Positions 1 through 7,673 of a stretch of DNA of 36,237 nucleotides are shown here, piece by piece. The stretch's first letter is position 1. Each line of letters begins with the position of its first letter. Position numbers and translations under genes: made by a program. Below the pieces are notes generated by a model that worked only from the letters and a program-made list of their open reading frames with translations, ran no database searches and was not told the DNA's origin. Origin of the DNA: Candidatus Methanoperedentaceae archaeon HGW-Methanoperedenaceae-1 (GTDB lineage Archaea; Halobacteriota; Methanosarcinia; Methanosarcinales; Methanoperedenaceae); the NCBI GenBank assembly GCA_002839545.1, contig PGYG01000006.1, positions 1 through 36,237 of the forward strand. The letters are read 5' to 3'.

Positions 1-304
1 TCAAATCTATATTAAAAAAATGATGCTAAAATTAGGTTGTTGTGATTTTGATAAATCGAATACTCATACAGTAGGAATTACAACTGTCAAACTTGGGCTT
101 ATAAAGTGTTTATTACATTATCATAAACCGCAAAACATACCGTTATTCTTAAATACAATGTCGTAATCTTAGGGGAATAGATGGGCAGGTAACAACTTTT
201 TTCACTAACCCCCACTCCCCACCTGTCCATCTTTACTGTTATTGTTTTTTAAGGGGAATTAGGTAAATAAACAGCAGGGTAATTACAATACAGGTCAGGA
301 TGGG
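1..304. other. intergenic region at left edge, no recognised gene
   Basis: AT-rich stretch downstream of the minus-strand aIF5B gene. A plus-strand frame is open from the window edge to a stop at 164-166 (about 54 codons), so it could be the 3' end of a gene cut by the edge. Its translation resembles nothing I know and it may be chance. An inverted-repeat element sits at 180-231 and is listed separately. Nothing else is supported here. Confidence 0.4.
180..231 (-). repeat. inverted-repeat element, copy A
   Basis: Two 11-base arms (180-190 and 221-231) can pair at 10 positions plus one G.U (plus-strand RNA) or A.C (minus-strand RNA) position. The interior is G-rich then A-rich when read on the minus strand. 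Read that way it resembles the element at 28065-28120: a TGGrCAGG start, GGGGA, GGG, GTG, an A-run, then CTGCCCA. It lies about 75 bases past the aIF5B stop. It may be a 3' RNA structure or a very small dispersed DNA repeat. Confidence 0.5.
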
Positions 305-2068
305 TTACTTTCCCCAGAAAGGATTATCCCTGCGTTTTATTTCCATATATGCCATCAGGCTTTCCTTATCCTCGATTCCCATGGATTCAAAAAGTTCCTG
401 TTCCGAGATTTTTGCGTGTTTCTCTGGCACATCGATATAAAGCGTATCCCCTTCCTTTATCTGGCGCCCCACAATAGGTCCGTCAATTGCAACCGCAACT
501 TCCATACCTGCCGTTGCCTCGCCTATGTTCTCGTTATGCTCCTGGATACCTTTAATTCTCCCGATAATAGAACCGTCCTCTTTCATCAATTCAAGTTTGG
601 TCTTGATGATGCCGCCAAGGACACGCACACCCACGACTGCGGGTTTGCTCTGCCTGAACGTGCAGTCAGGAAGTATCTTGAACCTGCCAGGCTTGATAAT
701 GGCTTCATACCGGCTTTTTTCCATTAGCTGTTTTTGTTCCAAAACCCAGTCCCTGTAATCCTCAATAAGCTTGTAGATTACATCATTCACGAAAAGCTTG
801 ATACCGGTATCTGCAAGTTCTTCCCTTGCATCAGGAAGTACATCCACGTCAAAGCCTACAATTACTGAAAACAGCGGCTCTTTTATGGTCTTAACCTCGG
901 CAATATCCCTTTTTGAGATGTCACCGATAGATGCCTTACGTATGGGGATTTCTTCTTTTTTAAATTCATTCAAAAGGGCTTCAAGGGAACCTATTGTGTC
1001 GGCTTTAACCATGATGCCGTTTGTTTCTGTCTCAATCAGTACCTCGTCTATCCCTGATTTTATCTGGGCTGAAATCTCGTCCACGTTGTCAGTAGCCACC
1101 CTTACTTCAGAACCCGAAAGGGCTTTTTCAAGGTTTGGCGCGGCGATTTTGATGCCTGACGCGGCAACCACTTTATCAACATGTTTGAATTTATCTTCAA
1201 CACGCATGTCAGAAAGCGGTCTTGGTTTCAAAAGAGCCCTGACTTTTGTCACGATTGGCGTGCCAAGACTTCCCACGACAATGGTATCCCCGACTTTCAA
1301 TTCCCCGTCATATAATATTACATCAAGGGTTGTACCAAGCCCTACCTCTTCCTTTACCTCAAGGACAGCACCGGTTCCGGGACCTACTGCCCTGTATTGC
1401 AGGTTCTTTTCGAGGAACTTCCGAGCCAGTCCCATCAGTACCATCAGGAGGTCGGGCATTCCTTCCCCTGTTTTTGCACTTATGGGTATAACGCCGATAT
1501 TCTTCTGGAAATCCCGAACCCTGTCATACCTGTCAGAGCTGAATCCAAGTTCATATAGTTTGCCTATGATAATGTATATTTTCTCATCAAGTGCGTTTCT
1601 CACACGCTCTTGTTGTTTCTGGAACGAGAGTATGAACGACTGGTCAGGCTGGGGATTCCATCCATGTATTTTATCAATCTTGTTCGCAACCACTACGAAT
1701 GGTGTCTTGAACCGTTTGAGGATGTCAATGACTTCCAGTGTCTGGGGCTGGAAACCTTCATTAATATCAATCACGACCACAGCAAGGTCTGACAGTGCGC
1801 CGCCCCTTGTCCTGAGTGTTGTGAACGCCCTGTGCCCCGGCGTATCGATAAAAAGCAGTCCTGGTATTGCCGTATCGCCTTTGAAAAGCGGACCGCATAC
1901 GCGTTTTACAACATCAAGCGGGACTTCTGTGGCTCCTATATGCTGTGTTATAAGACCTGCTTCCCTGTCAACGACAGCAGTGCCTCTTATTTTATCAAGT
2001 ACCGAGGTCTTGCCGTGGTCAACGTGCCCCATCACGCTTACAATGGGTGTCCGCAGGTTTTGTTCCAT
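305..2068 (-). CDS. infB: archaeal translation initiation factor aIF5B (IF-2 family GTPase)
   Basis: GTPase that promotes subunit joining and initiator tRNA placement on the ribosome in the cytoplasm. At 587 residues it has the compact archaeal length. The P-loop GHVDHGKT is at residues 14-21, followed by the DTPGH switch-2 motif near residue 75 and NKID near residue 130. Domain II beta-barrel, domain III and the C-terminal barrel follow, with the GRFKILPDCTFRQSKPAVVG region typical of archaeal/eukaryal IF5B. No intein is present. The ATG at 2068 has a TATA-like box about 25 bases upstream, so the message is probably leaderless or nearly so. It is transcribed divergently from the RPA genes. 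Identification is secure. Confidence 0.97.
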   Translation of the reverse strand: MEQNLRTPIVSVMGHVDHGKTSVLDKIRGTAVVDREAGLITQHIGATEVPLDVVKRVCGPLFKGDTAIPGLLFIDTPGHRAFTTLRTRGGALSDLAVVVIDINEGFQPQTLEVIDILKRFKTPFVVVANKIDKIHGWNPQPDQSFILSFQKQQERVRNALDEKIYIIIGKLYELGFSSDRYDRVRDFQKNIGVIPISAKTGEGMPDLLMVLMGLARKFLEKNLQYRAVGPGTGAVLEVKEEVGLGTTLDVILYDGELKVGDTIVVGSLGTPIVTKVRALLKPRPLSDMRVEDKFKHVDKVVAASGIKIAAPNLEKALSGSEVRVATDNVDEISAQIKSGIDEVLIETETNGIMVKADTIGSLEALLNEFKKEEIPIRKASIGDISKRDIAEVKTIKEPLFSVIVGFDVDVLPDAREELADTGIKLFVNDVIYKLIEDYRDWVLEQKQLMEKSRYEAIIKPGRFKILPDCTFRQSKPAVVGVRVLGGIIKTKLELMKEDGSIIGRIKGIQEHNENIGEATAGMEVAVAIDGPIVGRQIKEGDTLYIDVPEKHAKISEQELFESMGIEDKESLMAYMEIKRRDNPFWGK

Positions 2069-2090
2069 GGTAGTTAGATATTGCTAAAAG

Positions 2091-2100
2091 TATTTAAATT
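2091..2100 (-). promoter_or_regulatory. TATA box of infB
   Basis: Read on the minus strand this is aatttaaata. Its centre is about 27 bases before the infB ATG, the archaeal TATA-to-start distance, implying a leaderless or near-leaderless transcript. No ribosome site precedes the ATG. Confidence 0.5.
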
Positions 2101-2212
2101 TCGGTTTGCCGGGGGCTGGCATAAATAATCCACCAGCCAAAGTAATGTTGGGTACGATTATTATTTCGTTTTATTTACCGGAAAATATTACTTTCACCCT
2201 GCTTTGAATAGA

Positions 2213-2220
2213 TTTATATA
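2213..2220 (+). promoter_or_regulatory. TATA box of the RPA operon
   Basis: The octamer tttatata fits the archaeal TATA consensus. Transcription would start near 2243, giving a leader of about 40 bases that ends in a GAGG ribosome site (2273-2276) before the ATG at 2286. Confidence 0.5.
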
Positions 2221-2285
2221 TTCACGGGTAATTGTAGAATCTGCCTCTCAAATACAAAAACCAACTAGAGGCTTGAGGAAAATAC

Positions 2286-3233
2286 ATGAAAGAAATTGCA
2301 ACACAGATAGAAGCCCGATTTGCAGAACTGGGCATAAAAGTTGAGCCGAAAGACATAGAAACACGGTTGAACCAGTTAATCCATGAATTCAAGGTTCCAG
2401 CCGAAGAAGCACGCAGGAACGTAATTAACTACTTTTTAAAGGAATATGATATTCCGCGTACTGAATTTTATACTCCCCGTGAAACCCAGCCTGTGAAGGC
2501 GTCTGAGATTAATGAGGACGGCAAGTGGATTACCCTTCGCGCCAAGGTTGTACAGCTCTGGGAAAGCAACCACGAGTCAATATCCCAGGTAGGGTTACTT
2601 GGTGATGAGTCAGGGACAATAAAGTTCACGAAATGGGCGAAAGCGGAATTGCCTGATATTGAAGAGGGAAAGTGTTACCTGTTTAAGAACATCACAACCT
2701 CGGAATGGCAGGGACAGTTCAGTGTTAAGTTTAATAAGACAAGCGAGATTACACCAATTGACGAGGATATTGAGGTTGGTTCGACACCTGTTGAATTCAG
2801 GGGTGCGCTTGTTGATATACAGAGCGGTTCAGGGCTGATAAAGCGGTGTCCTGAGTGCAACAGGGCGCTTGTAAAAGGCGCATGCGGCGAACACGGCAAG
2901 GTGGATGGTGTTTATGACCTGCGCGTGAAAGCTGTGATGGATAACGGCGAGAAAGTGCAGGATATACTGCTGAACCGGGAAGTAACGGAAAACCTTACAG
3001 GCATAACCCTTGACGAGGCAAAGGATATGGCAACCGAAGCCCTTGACCAGTCGGTTGTACTTGATGCGATTAAGAATAAGCTTGTGGGCAGGTATTTTAT
3101 AGTAACGGGTGCTAAACTTGACAGGTTCATTCTTGTGGAGTCCATTAAACCTGATGAAGACCCGGTGGATGAAGATATAACTATGTTACTGGCATCCGCA
3201 GCACAGGCTGGAACGGCTGCACAGGAGGCGTAA
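2286..3233 (+). CDS. replication protein A, single-strand DNA-binding OB-fold protein
   Basis: Single-stranded DNA-binding protein for replication, repair and recombination. The 315 residues start with a helical segment (about 1-60), followed by an OB-fold around residues 75-160 (WITLRAKVVQLWES, GTIKFTKW) and a second OB region. The second region carries a zinc-binding pattern C188-x2-C191-x8-C200-x2-H203, characteristic of archaeal RPA large subunits. The ATG has a GAGG site 9 bases upstream. The next gene starts 2 bases after the stop and encodes the RPA-associated protein, the pairing seen in euryarchaea such as haloarchaea (COG1599 next to COG3390). Domain number is lower than in multi-OB RPAs, so it probably works with partners. 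Confidence 0.93.
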   Translation: MKEIATQIEARFAELGIKVEPKDIETRLNQLIHEFKVPAEEARRNVINYFLKEYDIPRTEFYTPRETQPVKASEINEDGKWITLRAKVVQLWESNHESISQVGLLGDESGTIKFTKWAKAELPDIEEGKCYLFKNITTSEWQGQFSVKFNKTSEITPIDEDIEVGSTPVEFRGALVDIQSGSGLIKRCPECNRALVKGACGEHGKVDGVYDLRVKAVMDNGEKVQDILLNREVTENLTGITLDEAKDMATEALDQSVVLDAIKNKLVGRYFIVTGAKLDRFILVESIKPDEDPVDEDITMLLASAAQAGTAAQEA

Positions 3234-3235
3234 TC

Positions 3236-3805
3236 ATGGCAGAAGGAGGATTTTTCAGGGAAGTGGCTCACCGTGTATTTGCCGCTGAGTTTAATGAATC
3301 GACACTCCAGGTACGTGACGGGGATGACCAGTATGCTCCGCAGTATCTCCTCACACCCACGGGTGCAAAGTGCAACCGTGTCTTTGTGATGGGTACGCTT
3401 ACCGAGAAGGAGGATGTTGGAACTGATGCGCAGTTCTGGCGCGGGCGCATTGTCGACCCGACCGGCGCGTTTACAGTGTATGCAGGGCAGTACCAGCCCG
3501 AAGCTGCACAGGTTCTTGCGAAAACAGCGCCGCCTGAGTTTATTGCTGTTGTCGGGAAGCCAAGCACCTATACGACAAAGGAAGGGCATATTGTTACATC
3601 AATAAGACCTGAGTATATACAGGTGGTGGATGCTGCCACACGTGACAGGTGGGTTGTGGATGCTGCAAAGCGGACGATGGCGAGGCTTGATAACCTTCAG
3701 GGGACAGAGCCTGATGTTGTAAAGGCAAGGGAGCATTATTCCACGAACGAGGCGCAGTATAGGGAAATGGTGGTGCAGGCGCTTGAGAGTTTGAGGGTTG
3801 AGTAA
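3236..3805 (+). CDS. RPA-associated OB-fold protein (COG3390 family)
   Basis: Predicted partner of the preceding RPA. The 189 residues carry an OB-fold-like core around residues 20-125 (RVFVMGTLTEKEDVG, FWRGRIVDPTGAFTVYAGQY, FIAVVGKPSTY) and a C-terminal helical part. COG3390 proteins are encoded beside RPA in euryarchaea and associate with it on single-stranded DNA. The spacing of 2 bases after the RPA stop implies a translationally coupled operon. No catalytic motif is seen. The family assignment rests on sequence pattern and synteny together. Confidence 0.88.
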   Translation: MAEGGFFREVAHRVFAAEFNESTLQVRDGDDQYAPQYLLTPTGAKCNRVFVMGTLTEKEDVGTDAQFWRGRIVDPTGAFTVYAGQYQPEAAQVLAKTAPPEFIAVVGKPSTYTTKEGHIVTSIRPEYIQVVDAATRDRWVVDAAKRTMARLDNLQGTEPDVVKAREHYSTNEAQYREMVVQALESLRVE

Positions 3806-3876
3806 AGGGCACTGTGGGAGTGTCCTTTAATTTTTAAATAAAAGACAACTGAATGATAAATATCAGAGGTTTACAT

Positions 3877-4245
3877 ATGAAACAATATGAACTTTATGAA
3901 AAATTAACTCAACTTTTTTATGATTGTTTAGTTCCGATTATAATCCTTGTGAGCATGGCCGTTGTTGGTTCAATTTTAGATGGCTTATTAGGGGGTGAAG
4001 GCTGGTTTAAGTATATATTTACTGGTATGGGTGGCGTTCCTTTGTTAATTGTCTATTATATTAAAAAAGGAAAAAAGTATATTACCGAAAATATCAATTG
4101 CAAAGGTAAAACAACCAATGACTTTGCAGGGGTACTTATAAAAATCGCCGCAATCGCCGCAATTTTCTTGATTTTGGTGATAGGAATTAATTATATTTTT
4201 AATAAGCAGGAATATAAAAGTCTATCACATATAGACAAAGTTTGA
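3877..4245 (+). CDS. small membrane protein, unknown function
   Basis: 122 residues from the preferred ATG at 3877, which has GAGGT six bases upstream. An in-frame ATG at 3853 lacks such a site. Three hydrophobic segments are visible: around residues 15-35 (CLVPIIILVSMAVVGSIL), 45-60 (FTGMGGVPLLIVYYI) and 88-110 (KIAAIAAIFLILVIGINYIF). It therefore sits in the membrane. I do not recognise the family. Its base composition is more AT-rich than the RPA genes before it, and its 3' end abuts a decayed nucleotidyltransferase remnant, which suggests a region of gene turnover. Confidence 0.7.
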   Translation: MKQYELYEKLTQLFYDCLVPIIILVSMAVVGSILDGLLGGEGWFKYIFTGMGGVPLLIVYYIKKGKKYITENINCKGKTTNDFAGVLIKIAAIAAIFLILVIGINYIFNKQEYKSLSHIDKV

Positions 4246-4247
4246 AC

Positions 4248-4367
4248 ACATATAGAAATGAGAAATCTCTTGGCAAGAAAACAGACATACTGACACCTGC
4301 CGGAATCAACAGCATACGGATTAAAAACGTTGCAGAGGATATTAAAAGGAATACAATCTATGTCTGA
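4248..4367 (+). pseudogene. 3' remnant of an MNT-type nucleotidyltransferase (antitoxin of a HEPN pair)
   Basis: This short open stretch ends in a tail typical of minimal nucleotidyltransferases: LGKKTDILTPAG, then a spacer and EDIKRNTIYV, matching the usual G(R/K)KVDLVTP...EAIYV ending. The catalytic GS-x10-DxD part is absent and the frame is closed at 4215-4217, inside the preceding gene's 3' end, so only the last third of a gene remains. An ATG at 4360 overlaps its stop, as HEPN partners often do, and opens a 44-residue frame to 4494. That frame does not look like an intact HEPN protein and runs into the 3' end of the opposite-strand chemoreceptor gene. I read this as the fossil of a MntA/HepT-like module. 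Confidence 0.5.
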
Positions 4368-4465
4368 AAAATGTAGGTATCAATCCCCTGAAGTAGTTAA
4401 AACCCTGATAACAACATTCGAGGTAATTGTGGGTGCCAAAACTCAGGAAGATTCAGCAAATTATC

Positions 4466-5791
4466 TCACACCCTTTCAGAATCTCCAATATTGAACTTAC
4501 CAACTTCAGCCTGCAAGTCATTGGACAATCTGGCAAGTTCCTGGGCTGCATTCACAAGCACCTCCATTGAAGCAGACTGTTCTCCTGCTGCTGCTGATGT
4601 TTCCTGGGTATTCGCCGCTGATTCTTCACTGATAGCTGATACATCCTCAACAGAGGCAGTCACTTCTTCAACCGAAGCTGACTGTTCCTCAGCCGCTGCT
4701 GCAATCTCCTGCACCATTGTTGCGACATCCGCAGCAGCCTTAACTATCTGGTTGATGGCAGTAACTGTTTCCCCGATTGTCTTTGCACCATCGACTACCG
4801 TCTTTGTGCCCTCTTCCATTGTAGTTACAGCCTGTTTCGTACCCAGCTGGATCTCTTTAATCAATCCTGTTATCTGGTTTGCAGCACCTCTTGATTCCTC
4901 TGCAAGTTTCCTGACTTCATCCGCAACTATCGCAAAGCCTCTTCCCTGCTCTCCCGCATGCGCAGCTTCGATGGCTGCATTCAGTGCAAGAAGGTTTGTC
5001 TGGTCTGCGATATTTGTAATTACACCGATAATCTCGCCAATCTGCTGTGATTTGCCGTCAAGCTGTTTTATCACAATTGCGGAATTATCCACGCTCGACT
5101 GGATATAATTCATCGTATTTCCAACTTCGATTGACATCTTTCCCACATTCTGGGCAGTCGTGCTAGCTGCTCGTGCACCTTCAGCCGCTTTCTGGGAGTT
5201 TGTTGCGACCTGCTGCACGCTGTCAGCCATCTCCTTCATCGCCCGCGTCACTTCAGCCATCTTGGATGCCTGCTGGCTTACACCTGTGGCAATATCCCGG
5301 GTTGTGCTTGATATCTGGTCTGTTGAGGTTTTCATCTGTTCGCTGGATGCAGAAAGTGTCTGGGCAGTTGACGAGACATCCACAGCCGATCTTTGCACTT
5401 TCCTGAGTACAGAGTTTAAACTATCAGTCATTGCCTGTATAACCCGCGAGAGCTGGCCAAGTTCATCCTTTGACGAAAGACTTACGTAAGTTGTTAAATC
5501 CCCGTCTGCAATCTTTCTGGCAGCATTATCAAATTGTTTCAGGGGCTGCATTATTGAACGGGTAAGACCTATGCACATGAGTATGGATGATACGATAGCA
5601 AAGAGCACACCAAGGATGATGGCATATACCGGGTTAATAAATGCGCTGGCACTCTCGCGGTATAAACCGATATACCCGACTATTAACATAAGAGAATCGG
5701 CAACAAAGAAACTATAAGCGATTTTCATGCCAATATTGAACCTGTCGAGGGTCAATTCATTGGCTTTATCTATGATTTTCATTAAATCCAT
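4466..5791 (-). CDS. methyl-accepting chemotaxis-type signalling protein without a sensor domain
   Basis: 441 residues. Two close hydrophobic segments lie near residues 22-43 and 52-77 with only a short loop between them, so there is no extracytoplasmic ligand domain. A HAMP linker follows (about 75-130, containing [17 protein letters not shown] and [10 protein letters not shown]). The rest is the long coiled-coil signalling domain, with its hairpin tip near residue 290 ([20 protein letters not shown]) that binds CheA/CheW. Glu/Gln-Ser/Ala-rich helices after the tip offer methylation sites. No che or archaellum genes are in the window, so it is an orphan receptor. It may sense a membrane or cytoplasmic state rather than an external ligand. 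A GGGAG site precedes the ATG. Confidence 0.92.
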   Translation of the reverse strand: MDLMKIIDKANELTLDRFNIGMKIAYSFFVADSLMLIVGYIGLYRESASAFINPVYAIILGVLFAIVSSILMCIGLTRSIMQPLKQFDNAARKIADGDLTTYVSLSSKDELGQLSRVIQAMTDSLNSVLRKVQRSAVDVSSTAQTLSASSEQMKTSTDQISSTTRDIATGVSQQASKMAEVTRAMKEMADSVQQVATNSQKAAEGARAASTTAQNVGKMSIEVGNTMNYIQSSVDNSAIVIKQLDGKSQQIGEIIGVITNIADQTNLLALNAAIEAAHAGEQGRGFAIVADEVRKLAEESRGAANQITGLIKEIQLGTKQAVTTMEEGTKTVVDGAKTIGETVTAINQIVKAAADVATMVQEIAAAAEEQSASVEEVTASVEDVSAISEESAANTQETSAAAGEQSASMEVLVNAAQELARLSNDLQAEVGKFNIGDSERV

Positions 5792-6009
5792 AAAACTCCC
5801 ATAGGATTTTTTATATCAAAATCAAGAACACTCTTCCGGTTTAAAAACATATTTGTGAAAAACGTGTGAAAAAGGAAGATTACGAGACTTTAAAGAAAGA
5901 ATCGAATTAATAGTGCTTGATACAATTTTAATCAGGGCATTTACGCCGCTTACTTTTTTCCATTCAGAACACTTAAATACTTATAACCATATTATAATTT
6001 TCGAGACAT

Positions 6010-6408
6010 ATGGGTATTAAAATTGAGTCAAACGACTTTACAAGAGCGCTGGGTGTAGTTGTTGCCATGGCTTTGGTCATGATTTCCGTGGCATACGGAA
6101 TAACGTACATGTTTGATGTAGGAAATCCTCTCCCGATTTATATCATCCTTTTCGTATTCGCTGTATTGTTTGTCGTAGCATCCGTGTTCTTTGAAAAAAG
6201 AGGCGCAGAATATCCCTGGTTCCTTATAGGCGGAGGCATAGCATCAGCCTGCCTCGTATTCATTATAACAGCATCCATAGGCGGAATACGTTACGTTCTG
6301 GAAAAAGGAATTTACGGCGCCCTGAGTGTGGAAACAGTCCTTTACTCCCTGTCCATCTGCATGATACTGAGCATGATTCTGCTAAGCCTTCTAAGGCACA
6401 AACTTTAA
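6010..6408 (+). CDS. small four-helix membrane protein, unknown function
   Basis: 132 residues with four evident hydrophobic segments, near residues 10-33 (VVVAMALVMISVAYGITYMF), 40-60 (IYIILFVFAVLFVVASVFF), 70-93 (FLIGGGIASACLVFIITASIGG) and 105-128 (VETVLYSLSICMILSMILLSLL). There are no catalytic or cofactor motifs. The ATG at 6010 follows AT-rich promoter-like DNA (cttaaatactta at 5972). It is monocistronic: the gene on the right converges on it and the one on the left diverges. I do not recognise the family. Confidence 0.75.
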   Translation: MGIKIESNDFTRALGVVVAMALVMISVAYGITYMFDVGNPLPIYIILFVFAVLFVVASVFFEKRGAEYPWFLIGGGIASACLVFIITASIGGIRYVLEKGIYGALSVETVLYSLSICMILSMILLSLLRHKL

Positions 6409-6435
6409 TCCAGGCAGGGCAACAGGCAATCGGTT

Positions 6436-7446
6436 TTAAAGTAAAACATCCGCAAGTCCCGACTCCCTTACAATATCACTCGCAGTCTGGCACTCATCAG
6501 GCGTGAGATGCCTGTTAATTTCAGGGAACCCGCGAGCCCTGTAATGGGGCGAATACTGGAACATCAGGTTAAACCTGACCTTCGGGATATTCTCCTTTGT
6601 CCACTCAACAATTGGACGGGTGCAGCACTCAAGATGGTTCGGGAGGACAAGAGCACTACTGAAATTCCGGGTCACGGTTCCCATATAATCAGGCGCATTG
6701 GAATATTTCATGGCACATTCATCGTTCCCGTACCTGAAATCTCCCAGATAAACATCAACTGCGCCTTCAAGCAGCCGCGCCGTCTCTTGCGAATAATACA
6801 TGTTGGAATTCCAGACAACAGGCACATTTTTTTTAAGCGCGTTCAGTACTTTAAGGATGACATGCGTGTGCGGAGTCGGCGTCACGAAATTCACGTTCCT
6901 CGAACCGTATGCGCGGCGCATGGTGATTGTCCGTGCAAGTTCCTCAGGCAGTATTGGATGCCCCATTCCTGGTGACGTGGAAATTTCCCAGTTCTGGCAG
7001 TAAACACATGAAAAGTTGCAGCCTGTGAAGAATATCGTATGTGACGGCACAAGTTCAGGCTCCTCGCCCGTGTGCAGGAACTCGGCAGAATACCGCGAGA
7101 CAGCATCAATACCGCAAAATCCAATCTCTTTCTTCCTGCGGTTGATGCCGCAGCGCCTTTCACAGAAATGGCATTCAGAGAGAATCCTGTTTGCGATTTC
7201 AACTTTCAGGTCAAGAAGTGACATGCCCTCACAGGGTGTAAGTTCATCAACAGACGTGGTATTTTCCAGTTTTTCCCGGAACAGTTTCATCGCCTCGCCA
7301 TGCACGCCCCATAATTCATCAAGAGGTGCCTCTTTATTAAAATCAACACACAACGAGCCGGAAATTTGGAACTGTGCCGGGAGTTTATCAGCCGCAACCT
7401 GATAATATCTTTTGAGGTACAAAGGTTCACTGGAAATGGGGTTCAT
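6436..7446 (-). CDS. radical SAM protein, PflA/PflX-like (COG1313 type)
   Basis: 336 residues. The radical-SAM cluster motif C-x3-C-x2-C is at C143, C147 and C150 (GCNFSCVYCQNWEIS), with a TIM-barrel-like remainder (VNFVTPTPHTHVILKVLNAL, VVWNSNMYY, VDVYLGDFRYGN). A second cysteine set lies upstream (C92-x2-C95-x3-C99 and C111), which could bind an additional Fe-S cluster. This arrangement is typical of the uncharacterised COG1313 proteins related to pyruvate formate-lyase activating enzyme. No glycyl-radical substrate enzyme is in the window, so the substrate is unknown. It is transcribed alone, convergent with the small membrane protein. Confidence 0.85.
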   Translation of the reverse strand: MNPISSEPLYLKRYYQVAADKLPAQFQISGSLCVDFNKEAPLDELWGVHGEAMKLFREKLENTTSVDELTPCEGMSLLDLKVEIANRILSECHFCERRCGINRRKKEIGFCGIDAVSRYSAEFLHTGEEPELVPSHTIFFTGCNFSCVYCQNWEISTSPGMGHPILPEELARTITMRRAYGSRNVNFVTPTPHTHVILKVLNALKKNVPVVWNSNMYYSQETARLLEGAVDVYLGDFRYGNDECAMKYSNAPDYMGTVTRNFSSALVLPNHLECCTRPIVEWTKENIPKVRFNLMFQYSPHYRARGFPEINRHLTPDECQTASDIVRESGLADVLL

Positions 7447-7613
7447 TTAAAAACACACAATATCCCGTACACTTTATACTTTTGCACTGGCAGAGGGGCA
7501 GAGTATTCCTTTTCCACCTGTGGCGTATCGTGTTATGGGTGCAGGAAGGTATTATCCTGCTTTCTTGATTACCTGCAAGCTATTGGCGGCATCGATACAA
7601 TTAAATAATCTGG

Positions 7614-7625
7614 ATATATTTTATA
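7614..7625 (+). promoter_or_regulatory. TATA box of the cdc48 gene
   Basis: atatattttata, about 50 bases before the ATG, implying a leader near 25-30 bases. A GAAGG stretch (7658-7662) lies in the leader. The upstream part of this 227-base gap carries a small GCAGG/CCTGC hairpin around 7539-7562 whose role is unclear. Confidence 0.45.
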
Positions 7626-7673
7626 CATGAACTTAATTAATTTATTGAACATACCCGAAGGAATACTGAAACT

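Noticed and set aside
2-166. Possible 3' end of a gene at the left edge
   Set aside because: The frame is open to the edge, but its sequence has no recognisable feature and could be chance; it is only mentioned in the regional entry.
798-2087. Long plus-strand open frame of about 430 codons
   Set aside because: It lies antisense inside the clear aIF5B gene, and its Ser/Thr-rich translation has no family resemblance; it is a shadow frame.
4491-5108. Plus-strand open frame rich in Ala and Ser
   Set aside because: It is antisense to the repeat-like signalling domain of the methyl-accepting protein; the low-complexity coding strand causes it.
7539-7562. GCAGG/CCTGC hairpin followed by T-rich bases before cdc48
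   Set aside because: The five-base stem is weak, and no upstream plus-strand gene needs a terminator there.
7366-7608. 80-codon plus-strand frame with several Cys
   Set aside because: It starts inside the opposite-strand radical-SAM gene, has no ribosome site, and shows no domain; the CxxC-like spacing looks accidental.
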